13,847 nucleotides of DNA from DAIOFH01 sp036745875 (GTDB lineage: Bacteria > Planctomycetota > SZUA-567), in assembly GCA_036745875.1 (NCBI GenBank), contig DAIOFH010000106.1, positions 1-13,847 of the forward strand, in the 5' to 3' direction. Below the pieces are notes generated by a model. It worked only from the letters and a program-made list of their open reading frames with translations, had not been told where the DNA came from and searched no databases. Positions 6,986-13,742 of this stretch are shown here, in pieces; position 1 is the first letter of the stretch, and each line of letters begins with the position of its first letter. The position numbers and the translations under genes are program-made.

Positions 6986-8305
6986 TTATTTATCGTAATA
7001 GCCGGCATCGCGCATGGTACGCTCAGTAAAGGCTTGAACAGCTTTCAATGCCTCGTCTACAGTTTTGTCGCCAGAGATAACAGCAGCGTATTTCTGACCG
7101 GCAAAATTGCCTATGCTGGGGAGTTCGGGAATGCTGGCGGCGCTGTTGCCGGTGTAGGGGACCGGTTCTTGGGCGGGGTCCTGTGTTTCGGCTTCCATAA
7201 GCATTCTGTAGGTCATTTCGGCAAAGGGAGCGGCTTCAATGTACTCGGGGTTCTTATATATGGACTCTCGGGTGCCGGCGGGAACCTGTCCCCACCCGCG
7301 GGAGTCCGCAACCATCCGAATATACTCTGGTGAGGTCGCCCACAAGATAAATTTCTGGGCAGCGTCCTTGTTCTTTGAACTCGATGGAACGGCGAGAGAC
7401 CACGCCCACAGATAGTTCCGCCCTTTTTTGAACTTTCCATAAGGCTGTTCGGCATAGCCGACCTTGCCGATGACAGATGACTGTTCCGGATCGGCGAGGA
7501 AAGCGGCGGCGATTGTCGCGTCAGACCACATTGCCGCTTTTCCCGAGGCGAAAACCATCAAGCATTCGTTAAAGCCGTTCGAGGTGGAGCCGGGAGGGCC
7601 ATATTTCCTGATGAGGTCGGTGTATTTCGTAAGGGCCTGCTTGAACTCCGGAGTGTCGAACTGCGGTTTCCAATCCATATCGAACCAGCGGCCGCCATAA
7701 CTATAAACCATGGGGGTAACCTGGCCGGTAGCTTCACCCCAACCTGGTTTACCACGCAAGACAATGCCATACATGCCATTGGCGGGATCGTTCAACTTTG
7801 CCGCGATGTTTTCCACCTCATCCCATGTGGGCGACTCGGGCATGGTAAGCCCTGCCTTTTCGAGCAGATCCTTCCGGTAAAAGAGCATCTGACTTTCCGC
7901 GTAGAAAGGAAGGGCATACTGCTTGCCATCATAGGAAAGGGCTTCCCGAACCGTCGGAATAAGGTCCTCATACTCGTATGACGCCGGAAAATTGGAGAGA
8001 GGATGCAGCCAATTGCGTTGTCCCCAGAGGACCGCTTCGTACACGCCGATGGTCATGATGTCGAATTGACCGGAATTGGTGGCAATGTCCGTAGTGACGC
8101 GCTGGCGGAGGGTGTTTTCCTCAAGGACGACCCAATTCAGTTTGATGTCTGGGTTTTTCGTTTCAAAATCTTTGGATAGCTCCTGCATGATGATCATATC
8201 ATTGTTGTTGATTGTGCCGATCGTCAGCGTGGTCTGCCCGGCACAAGCTGTGCCGACCAAACATACCAACATGGCCACTAAGCTAAGATTACGAAAATAA
8301 CGCAT
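6986..8305 (-). CDS. Periplasmic polyol-binding protein of CUT1 ABC transporter (SmoE-like)
   Basis: The solute-binding component, 439 aa. An N-terminal signal peptide (MRYFRNLSLVAMLVCLVGTA) ends in an ACA signal peptidase I site after residue 22. The Cys at 21 lacks a proper lipobox, so a free periplasmic protein is expected. Mature-region motifs such as LEENTLRQRVTTDIAT, GQFDIMTIG, NGFNECLMVFASGKAAMW and DATIAAAF match the sorbitol/mannitol-binding group of family 1 binding proteins rather than maltose- or glycerol-phosphate-binding ones. The ATG at 8305 is chosen because GGAGG lies 7 nt upstream and the signal peptide starts there; an in-frame TTG at 8362 would add 19 residues that spoil the signal. 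It is the first gene of the operon, with a leader of about 310 nt. Confidence 0.93.
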   Translation of the reverse strand: MRYFRNLSLVAMLVCLVGTACAGQTTLTIGTINNNDMIIMQELSKDFETKNPDIKLNWVVLEENTLRQRVTTDIATNSGQFDIMTIGVYEAVLWGQRNWLHPLSNFPASYEYEDLIPTVREALSYDGKQYALPFYAESQMLFYRKDLLEKAGLTMPESPTWDEVENIAAKLNDPANGMYGIVLRGKPGWGEATGQVTPMVYSYGGRWFDMDWKPQFDTPEFKQALTKYTDLIRKYGPPGSTSNGFNECLMVFASGKAAMWSDATIAAAFLADPEQSSVIGKVGYAEQPYGKFKKGRNYLWAWSLAVPSSSKNKDAAQKFILWATSPEYIRMVADSRGWGQVPAGTRESIYKNPEYIEAAPFAEMTYRMLMEAETQDPAQEPVPYTGNSAASIPELPSIGNFAGQKYAAVISGDKTVDEALKAVQAFTERTMRDAGYYDK

Positions 8306-8384
8306 ACATTTCCTCCAATCGGTTCCAACGAAAGATTCAATACTTCCCAAATTCCATAACAATGGACAATAGCTAGCCTTGCCG

Positions 8385-8401
8385 CGGAGAGTATCTCTCC
8401 G
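8385..8401 (-). promoter_or_regulatory. Hairpin in the long operon leader
   Basis: A 7-bp perfect stem (CGGAGAG, loop ATA, CTCTCCG, read on the minus strand) lies 80 nt before the binding-protein start. Immediately upstream, an alternative CTC-TTCG-GAG tetraloop hairpin would use part of the same stem. Two mutually exclusive structures could act as a switch, but there is no T-run and no known riboswitch pattern. Confidence 0.3.
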
Positions 8402-8419
8402 AAGAGCTCGAGTTGCGTG

Positions 8420-8545
8420 TTATTTGCGTATGTACAATGGTTTTCCTGTCTCAACACCGTATACAGAGTCGAGTAAGGACGTTATTTTTGCCTTGAGATA
8501 TCGTATGGTATTCCGGGCCGGTGCAAATGTACGGTAGGTGGCCAT
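8420..8545 (-). CDS. Possible 41-aa leader ORF
   Basis: Within the long leader of the transporter operon, an ATG at 8545 opens 41 codons (MATYRTFAPARNTIRYLKAK..., ending VETGKPLYIRK) before a TAA at 8420. It is basic and protein-like in composition, but there is no recognisable ribosome-binding site and no family. It may be a leader peptide, a gene remnant, or chance. It ends 115 nt before the binding-protein start. Confidence 0.2.
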   Translation of the reverse strand: MATYRTFAPARNTIRYLKAKITSLLDSVYGVETGKPLYIRK

Positions 8546-8582
8546 GCGCGGCGTCAAATGCAATGGGTACGGCGACTGAAAT

Positions 8583-8604
8583 TCAAACATGATCCAATGT
8601 TTGA
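8583..8604. promoter_or_regulatory. Candidate DeoR operator: TCAAACAT inverted repeat
   Basis: TCAAACAT (8583-8590) and ATGTTTGA (8597-8604) form perfect 8-bp arms around a 6-bp spacer. The site lies just downstream of the predicted transcription start of the leftward operon, where a bound repressor would block it. The same half site recurs twice in the rightward promoter (8808 and 8829). Confidence 0.5.
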
Positions 8605-8625
8605 TTTAAATTATCGAACAGAATT

Positions 8626-8653
8626 ACTATACCATCTCAAATTTGAGAATCAA
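8626..8653 (-). promoter_or_regulatory. Promoter of the polyol transport/catabolic operon
   Basis: On the minus strand, TTGATT (8653-8648) and TATAGT (8631-8626) are separated by 16 bp, a good sigma-70 pair. A start near 8619 would give a leader of about 310 nt. The spacer is almost entirely filled by the palindrome at 8635-8648. Confidence 0.6.
8635..8648. promoter_or_regulatory. Candidate operator: 14-bp palindrome TCTCAAATTTGAGA
   Basis: A perfect 14-bp palindrome between the -35 and -10 elements of the leftward promoter, overlapping the -35 by one base. Its core CAAATTTGA recurs at 8789-8797 just upstream of the DeoR promoter -35. Placement in a promoter spacer is typical of a repressor site. 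Confidence 0.5.
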
Positions 8654-8787
8654 GTGTTTTTTTATTTTTCCGATTGTATATAGAAAATTTCGTTATTTAC
8701 ACATAAAATACTAAAATATAAAAGTTTAACTGGATTAATAAATAATTTTTCATCCCCATATCGCTAGGATAAAAATAAATTTCTCAG

Positions 8788-8836
8788 CCAAATTTGACTG
8801 GACTAAATCAAACATCTGCGATATACTATCAAACGT
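8788..8836. promoter_or_regulatory. Candidate operator half sites in the DeoR promoter
   Basis: CCAAATTTGA (8788-8797) sits upstream of and against the -35. TCAAACAT (8808-8815) lies between -35 and -10, and TCAAACGT (8829-8836) lies at the expected start of transcription. The last two are direct repeats 21 bp apart, two helical turns, so they face the same side of the DNA. This suggests autoregulation by the DeoR protein encoded just downstream. Confidence 0.45.
8799..8827 (+). promoter_or_regulatory. Promoter of DeoR-family regulator and kinase genes
   Basis: TGGACT (8799-8804) and TATACT (8822-8827) are separated by exactly 17 bp, four and five matches to the sigma-70 consensus. The start would be near 8834, about 46 nt before the chosen start codon at 8880. 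This also argues against the GTG at 8835 as start of translation. Confidence 0.6.
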
Positions 8837-8879
8837 GAAGACAAAAAACAAACTCTTTTTTGTTCGAGGATTTCTTGAA

Positions 8880-9698
8880 ATGACTGATTTTTCGGAAAAT
8901 AATGCTTCTGAGAATGGTTCGTATCGGGAGCGCATGGAAGCTGTTTACCAGCTTCTGGTAAAAAAAGGATCAATGCGGGTGGTGGAGCTGCAGGAAATCC
9001 TTGGGGTTAGTGATATGACCGTACGTCGCTGCCTTAATGCTATGGCGGCGGACGGTTTGATTCGCCGGTTTCATGGCGGAGCAGTGCTCATCGAGGATGC
9101 GGAAAGTCGTTATTCCGCCATGCGCCATCACCTCAACACTAATATTAAAGCACTGCTGGCCGAGAAGGCTTTGGAATTTATGCCCGAAAATGCCAGCATC
9201 TACCTGGATTCCGGCACTACATGTTTTGCTATAGTCAAGCGACTTGCAGCCAGCGACAAAAAGGTGAATATCATCACCGACAGCTTTAAGGTAGTACACG
9301 AGCTGAAGAGCGCCAGCACCATCAATGCCACCCTGCTCGGCGGCAACCTTAGTGACGACATGACAACTCTGGATGGCCCCTTCGCGGCTGATGCGGCTTC
9401 CCGGGTTACGCTTGATGTCTGCTTCTTTTCCGCCGATTCTTTCGACGAAGAGCGCCTCGACAACAAATACCTCGGTGGTGCTACGACCAGGAAAATTCTC
9501 CTGTCCCGTTCGAATCGGAAAATTTTTGTCGCGGACTCGACAAAATACACTAGGCGTTGTTGCTTCTTGTTTTGCGGTTGGGATGATGTTGATATCTTCC
9601 TGACCGATTCCTTTCTGCCCGTACCGGCCAAAAAAAGCATCGCAGGGAAAGGCGTGGAAATCATCACTGTTTCCGAACCCGCCGCCGTAGTTCAATGA
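8880..9698 (+). CDS. DeoR-family transcriptional regulator of the polyol cluster
   Basis: A 272-aa protein with an N-terminal DeoR helix-turn-helix (~16-70: VVELQEILGVSDMTVRRCLNAM, then IRRFHGGAV) and a C-terminal sugar-phosphate-sensing domain of the DeoRC type. The ligand-domain motifs are recognisable: LDSGTTCFAIVKRL (~109-122), ITDSFKVVHEL (~132-142), LLGGNLS (~152-158) and KIFVADSTKYTRR (~214-226). Such proteins usually repress sugar operons and are released by a phosphorylated sugar, here plausibly the product of the kinase encoded next. The ATG at 8880 has GAGG about 10 nt upstream; a GTG at 8835 adds 15 residues, has no ribosome-binding site and falls at the predicted transcription start. 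It is divergent from the transporter operon and 88 bp before the kinase gene. Confidence 0.9.
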   Translation: MTDFSENNASENGSYRERMEAVYQLLVKKGSMRVVELQEILGVSDMTVRRCLNAMAADGLIRRFHGGAVLIEDAESRYSAMRHHLNTNIKALLAEKALEFMPENASIYLDSGTTCFAIVKRLAASDKKVNIITDSFKVVHELKSASTINATLLGGNLSDDMTTLDGPFAADAASRVTLDVCFFSADSFDEERLDNKYLGGATTRKILLSRSNRKIFVADSTKYTRRCCFLFCGWDDVDIFLTDSFLPVPAKKSIAGKGVEIITVSEPAAVVQ

Positions 9699-9786
9699 TT
9701 TTTGCTCTGCGTCACATGTAATCACCCAATTCGGCCGGGTGGCACACCTTTTTATGGTCTTCCTTGCTCTCGGAGTAACAATTAAA

Positions 9787-10707
9787 ATGAATCCATCGGA
9801 AATTGTCAGTTTTGGCGTTGTCGCCGTAGATGATACCTATGTGGTCGACGGCATTCCCGCTCCCGACAGTAAAAAAAAATATCTTTCCTCCCGCCGATCG
9901 GGTGGCGGGCAGTCGGCCACTGCATTGGTGGCAGCGGCTAGGCTTGGTTGCTCCTGTCATTGGTTCGGCTATCTTGGAGACAACGCTCTTTCTTCCTTCA
10001 CCCGGCGGGTCTTTACCACAGAAGGGATTGTCTTTGATCCTTCAATTCCACATGCAGACGCCGCCCCTACGCACTCTATTATCATCAACGATCAATTGGA
10101 CGGTTCCAGGACGCTATTGTGGAACGACGACAAGATCATTCCCTATGTTATCAACGCCGATGCGTTTGCGATGATTGAAGCAGCATCATGCCTTTTTATG
10201 GATCAATGCACGCCGGAAGTACAACTTGCCGCTGCAAGGCACGCTGCGGGACATGGAATCCCCATAGTATCCGATATCGAACATATGACGACAGAAGCCC
10301 TCCGCGAAGCGATGGAATTGGCGGACCACTTCATTATTCCCTTGTCGGTGACAACTGAGCTTTTCGGTGAAACTGAGCCCGCCGCCGCCTTGGCAAAAGC
10401 CATTCGGTTCGGTCGTAAAACCTTGGCATGTATAACCGATGGTGTGCGTGGTTCGTGGTTCACGCTCGCCAATGCGCCAGATGAATTTTTCCATCAACCG
10501 GCCTTCACGGTGGAGCCGGTGATAGATACCAATGGCTGCGGCGATGTTTTCCATGGCGCTTACGCTGCATCGCTGGTGAAAAAGTATCCACCACGCCAGT
10601 GCATTAAACGCGCCGCCGCCGCCGCCGCGTTAAAGGTCCGCAAACGTGGAGGTCAAGAGGGATGCCCCTCTCTCGATCAATTGGATGATTTTCTTCAAAA
10701 CGTGTAG
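9787..10707 (+). CDS. PfkB/ribokinase-family sugar kinase (probable ketose kinase)
   Basis: A 306-aa ATP-dependent sugar kinase of the ribokinase/PfkB superfamily. It has the N-terminal GGGQSATALVAAARLG region (39-54), TDGVRGSWF (~217-225) and the second PfkB signature DTNGCGDVFHGAYAAS (247-262) with the anion-hole GCGD and catalytic Asp253. The C-terminal ALKVRKRGGQEGCP completes the fold. The usual Asn of the first signature is Ser, and the general pattern recalls ketohexokinase- or YihV-like kinases that phosphorylate C1 of a ketose; that comparison is from memory. The ATG at 9787 has GGAG 11 nt upstream; an earlier in-frame start at 9739 gives a hydrophobic extension not typical of the family. 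It probably phosphorylates the ketose made by the dehydrogenase, feeding the aldolase. It is likely cotranscribed with the DeoR gene. Confidence 0.88.
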   Translation: MNPSEIVSFGVVAVDDTYVVDGIPAPDSKKKYLSSRRSGGGQSATALVAAARLGCSCHWFGYLGDNALSSFTRRVFTTEGIVFDPSIPHADAAPTHSIIINDQLDGSRTLLWNDDKIIPYVINADAFAMIEAASCLFMDQCTPEVQLAAARHAAGHGIPIVSDIEHMTTEALREAMELADHFIIPLSVTTELFGETEPAAALAKAIRFGRKTLACITDGVRGSWFTLANAPDEFFHQPAFTVEPVIDTNGCGDVFHGAYAASLVKKYPPRQCIKRAAAAAALKVRKRGGQEGCPSLDQLDDFLQNV

Positions 10708-10925
10708 AACAGGAAAGGTTACCCTCATCGCGTACACACCTTATACCACCGACGCTGGCTAGCGGCGCTATCGATGCATGACTACGATAACTTTATCACG
10801 GGCATGGAGGCAGTGTTGGGAAAAGGCTCCTGTCACGTCCTGTCGCTTCGGCCGGTGGGAGGGTATTAATTGTAACGGTCCGTCTGTCTTTTTTTTTGCG
10901 AAGAAACGCTACGTTCTTGTTCTAG
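10708..10925. other. Convergent intergenic region
   Basis: The kinase and the formyltransferase-like gene converge here. There is a T9 run on the plus strand (within 10889-10899) without a convincing stem directly before it, and a small TAGCG-G-CGCTA palindrome (10760-10770). Termination for both genes presumably occurs here, but no clear terminator hairpin can be pointed out. Confidence 0.3.
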
Positions 10926-11930
10926 CTAGCGAAACATCGTTCCGCGAGAAATTAGGGCGAACACCTCGTCCTCAAGCGATAGGCCCAAGTTTATGCTATT
11001 GTTGACCCAGTATTTGCCAGGTTCGAACCAGGGTCCATCAGCATCCTCCGACACCGTTTGGAGAGCCAGAATGCCGTCCCCGGTAACAACCAACGCCTCA
11101 CCGCTATCGGGATCGCAATGGCTTACTTGTCCATAACGGCCAATTTCCTTTTGTCTGTTCATCGCCAACCGCGACTTCCAGATGTGCAACCTGATTATTC
11201 TTCCGCCAGGGTCTCGCATATATGTATACGCACCAAAAAGTGGGCGGGTAAAGGCCCGGATCTTTGCATGAATATTCACCGCCGAATCACTCCAAACTAT
11301 GCGCCGGTCGCGATTCTCTATGGGAAGAAAATGCGAGCGGCCGGCAGTGTCCAAAGCCGGAACATCCTTTGCCGAGAAGGCAGGAGACGATACCATGGCA
11401 ATTGCTTCGCAAAATAGCGTGGGTAGGCGTGTTTCGTGAAAACGTCGGATGTCCGCGATGGTGGCGTCATTGTTCAGGCCAAGAATGGCCTCGACCGGCA
11501 ACTTGCGCGTTCTGCCGTCTTCCGGCGAAACATACTGCACTGACAGATTCAATTCGGGCGATCCGCCCAGGATTCCCCAAATATCTAGATCAGACCCGGA
11601 TTGTAACGCATCGGTACCGAAGGCGGCGGAAACAGCCCCCAATCGAAAAAGGGACGCCGCTTCCATCAATGATCCTGGCCAGCACAAGGCAATGCAAAGA
11701 TCGGCGCCAATTTTCTTTATTTCTTCCCGCGTTTTGTGGTCAAGTCCTTCCCGGATGAAGAATTCAGCCGAAAACTCCCTGGCCATCGACTTAAAATCGC
11801 TTTCTGTCCGTACCGACAGCGGCGAAGATTTCCGCGTCAACACTCCAGCAATTTCGCCGCAACCGGTCAGATGGATATGCCTGGCCGCCAACCACAGCGC
11901 TTCGGATGTCCCAAGAATAAAAATGCGCAT
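10926..11930 (-). CDS. Formyltransferase-fold protein lacking the catalytic residues
   Basis: A 334-aa protein with the layout of methionyl-tRNA/sugar formyltransferases. It has an N-terminal Rossmann-like domain (MRIFILGTSEALWLA..., IKKIGADLCIALCWPGSL) and the formyltransferase C-terminal domain (~209-252: RRIVWSDSAVNIHAKIRAF, TRPLFGAYTYM, then IIRLHIWKS). The active-site segment, normally N-x-H-x-SLLP-x-YRG, aligns without gaps to residues 101-112 (SAAFGTDALQSG). The catalytic Asn and His become Ser101 and Ala103, and the DEGxDTG loop becomes SPEDGRTR, so the catalytic Asp also seems lost. Ordinary formyl transfer is therefore unlikely; a binding or regulatory role is inferred. The ATG at 11930 has AAAGG 5 nt upstream, overlapping the response regulator's stop, so the two are translationally coupled. 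It is last in a three-gene operon and is not the housekeeping fmt. Confidence 0.75.
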   Translation of the reverse strand: MRIFILGTSEALWLAARHIHLTGCGEIAGVLTRKSSPLSVRTESDFKSMAREFSAEFFIREGLDHKTREEIKKIGADLCIALCWPGSLMEAASLFRLGAVSAAFGTDALQSGSDLDIWGILGGSPELNLSVQYVSPEDGRTRKLPVEAILGLNNDATIADIRRFHETRLPTLFCEAIAMVSSPAFSAKDVPALDTAGRSHFLPIENRDRRIVWSDSAVNIHAKIRAFTRPLFGAYTYMRDPGGRIIRLHIWKSRLAMNRQKEIGRYGQVSHCDPDSGEALVVTGDGILALQTVSEDADGPWFEPGKYWVNNSINLGLSLEDEVFALISRGTMFR

Positions 11931-11938
11931 AGTTACCT

Positions 11939-12649
11939 TTACTGAATGAATTTATAGCCGGAACCGCGAACAGTCTTGATCGAAGCTCCAATCCTACCAA
12001 GCTTTTTGCGCAGGGAAAACATGGTAACGTCAACCGACCTCGGTGAGACCTCCGTATCGCCGCTCCAGATCGCCGCCAGCAGCTCTGCTCGTGACAACGC
12101 CATTCCTTTTTTCGCCAAGAGAGTGACAAGTAAGCGATGCTCTATGGGGGCTAGTTGTACGGCGACCCCGTCCACTCTGATTTGCCTGCTGTCCGGACTG
12201 CAGACAAGATTCGGTTCGCCTTTCCCTTGCATTAGGAATCGTCCTGATATCGTCGCGGGGTGCAAGCGGTGGAGAACGCCATTGAGACGTGCGACAAGCG
12301 TTGCCGGTGCAAAAGGCTTGACGATACAGTCTTCTATGGTGATATTCCGCGATAAAAGCTCGGCCGCCCGTTCGGCGTCGGCGGCGATCACGACGATCGG
12401 TGGAAGTTTGGTGCGCGTGTTTTTTTGCGCAGTCCTGCAAAATTCCTCGACCATCATATCGGGAAGGACGTCGTCGACAAGCAGCAAGTCGGGCATGAAA
12501 GCCGCTTGCGCCCCCGAAGCGCCCAGCGCTTCGAGTGCCTCCGCGCCGTGACTGAAACAAGAGACCAAGAGCCCGGAAGATGACAGTGCCCAAATCGCTT
12601 CCTCCCGAATATCCCTGGCGTCCTCCACAAGCCAAACGTTAACCGACAT
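11939..12649 (-). CDS. OmpR/PhoB-type response regulator with atypical receiver
   Basis: A 236-aa two-domain regulator. The receiver domain (1-~125) keeps the acidic pair (Glu9, Asp10), the phosphoacceptor Asp59 (LLLVDDVLP) and Lys111 (VKPF). However, the conserved Thr/Ser of the switch is Ala (IAADAE, ~88-93) and the usual aromatic before the KPF motif is Cys108. The C-terminal winged helix (~150-236) is complete: LAPIEHRLLVTLLAKKG, SRAELLAAIW, SVDVTMFSLRKKLG, IKTVRGSGYKF. DNA binding is thus expected, while phosphorylation-driven switching may be altered or absent. The start codon overlaps the ROK gene end by 11 bp, with AAGGAG 7 nt upstream inside that gene. No histidine kinase is encoded nearby in the window, which is unusual for this family. 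Confidence 0.88.
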   Translation of the reverse strand: MSVNVWLVEDARDIREEAIWALSSSGLLVSCFSHGAEALEALGASGAQAAFMPDLLLVDDVLPDMMVEEFCRTAQKNTRTKLPPIVVIAADAERAAELLSRNITIEDCIVKPFAPATLVARLNGVLHRLHPATISGRFLMQGKGEPNLVCSPDSRQIRVDGVAVQLAPIEHRLLVTLLAKKGMALSRAELLAAIWSGDTEVSPRSVDVTMFSLRKKLGRIGASIKTVRGSGYKFIQ

Positions 12650-13628
12650 TATTCGGCTCCTTTTGGCCGTTTACTCTTTGCTCTGTCCGCATAATGGCAA
12701 GGTTGGCGACGCCGATAACCCCCGCGTTGCTCCCAAGGGAGGCAGGAAGGATATCCACGGAAATATTGGGGCCAAAGCAGCGGGCGCGGCACTCGTTACG
12801 CATGGCGTCAAGTAAAGCAGAGCCATATTGCAGAAGGCTGCCAGCGACAATGATCCGATCAGGATTGATGAAATTCATGATGATCGCCGCAAGCGCACCC
12901 AGGCTTTTTCCAGTTCGCATGACAATATACTTCGACAATGGATCGCCCTCTTCGGCAGCGGCAAAAATATCGCTGGAAGTGATCGCTTCTCCACGGCCAA
13001 GAAGGTTTGTCGTCCAGCCTTCGGCGACCTTACTACGAAAACGGGAGACGATAGCGGAGGGCGAAATATATGCTTCGGCGCAACCGCGATTCCCGCAAGG
13101 ACAGAGTCTTCCGTCCCTTTCGATGGGAATATGCCCTATTTCGCCGGCCATGCCGTCTTTGCCGATGAAAAGTTCGCCATCAATAATGACAGCGCCTCCA
13201 ACTCCGGTTCCTAAATTAATGGAGACCATGTTACGGCATCCCTTTCCAGCACCAAAAAGGTATTCAGCCCAGCCTAGGGCTTTTGCGTCGTTCTCGACAT
13301 GCACCGGAATCCCGGTCAATACCGTCAAACGAGGCCCCAAGGGAACCCGGTCCCAGCCCTTCATGTTCGGAGGGCCGTAAACCATGCCTGCCTTATTGTT
13401 CAGAGGGCCGGGAACGCCGGCACCAATGGAATGGATATCGCTAGCCTGCATACCCAATTCCGTAATCATATCGTTAATAAGCTTGGCCATACGGACAATA
13501 ACCGCGTCTGATCCCTGATCACTGGGTGATGGGATTTCCGACCTGGAAAGTATTTTTTGAGTATCATCAATTATAACGCAACGTATGCTTTTTCTGCCCA
13601 GTTCAATTCCGATATTCGTCAACGTCAT
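12639..13628 (-). CDS. ROK-family sugar kinase-like protein with altered phosphate loop
   Basis: A 329-aa ROK protein without an N-terminal helix-turn-helix, so the size of a glucokinase-type enzyme rather than a NagC/Mlc-type repressor. Intact features are ENDA at 112-115 (catalytic Asp114), the phosphate-2 motif LGTGVGG (139-145), the ROK signature ExGH (Glu163, His166) and the zinc site CPCGNRGC (Cys176, Cys178, Cys183). The first ATP phosphate motif, normally DxGGTK near the N-terminus, is instead IELGRKS (8-14): Asp becomes Glu and Gly-Thr becomes Arg-Lys. That substitution is more like ROK repressors and could weaken ATP binding. The ATG at 13628 has AGGAG 9 nt upstream. It is the first gene of an operon with a response regulator and a formyltransferase-like gene. 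It may be a slow sugar kinase or a sugar sensor. Confidence 0.88.
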   Translation of the reverse strand: MTLTNIGIELGRKSIRCVIIDDTQKILSRSEIPSPSDQGSDAVIVRMAKLINDMITELGMQASDIHSIGAGVPGPLNNKAGMVYGPPNMKGWDRVPLGPRLTVLTGIPVHVENDAKALGWAEYLFGAGKGCRNMVSINLGTGVGGAVIIDGELFIGKDGMAGEIGHIPIERDGRLCPCGNRGCAEAYISPSAIVSRFRSKVAEGWTTNLLGRGEAITSSDIFAAAEEGDPLSKYIVMRTGKSLGALAAIIMNFINPDRIIVAGSLLQYGSALLDAMRNECRARCFGPNISVDILPASLGSNAGVIGVANLAIMRTEQRVNGQKEPNNVG

Positions 13629-13714
13629 ATCGCTCCACTCCTCAAGAGATATTTATGAAATATTAGGATTATTTGGATGCTTGTCACGAATTCACTCTCC
13701 AAACGAAAGAAACG

Positions 13715-13742
13715 AGTATAGCTACCGCATAAAAAAATGCAA
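13715..13742 (-). promoter_or_regulatory. Promoter of the ROK-response regulator-formyltransferase operon
   Basis: On the minus strand, TTGCAT (13742-13737) and TATACT (13720-13715) are 16 bp apart. The -10 is a strong match; the -35 is modest. The expected start near 13708 leaves an 80-nt leader before the ROK start codon. A GCAT-T7-ATGC near-palindrome overlaps the -35. The remaining bases to the right edge are A+T-rich and hold no supported gene. Confidence 0.5.

Noticed and set aside
8306..8362. TTG start extending the binding protein
   Set aside because: It would place 19 residues before a good signal peptide that already has a strong ribosome-binding site.
8835..8879. GTG start for the DeoR-family regulator
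   Set aside because: It coincides with the predicted transcription start and a candidate operator, and has no ribosome-binding site.
8970..9725. 251-aa ORF on the minus strand opposite the DeoR gene
   Set aside because: It is an antisense shadow; the plus strand carries clear DeoR motifs and the antisense product has none.
9723..9753. CACCC/GGGTG hairpin followed by T5 between the DeoR and kinase genes
   Set aside because: The stem is only 5 bp with a 9-nt loop, and the T-run starts 7 nt after it, so it is too weak to call a terminator.
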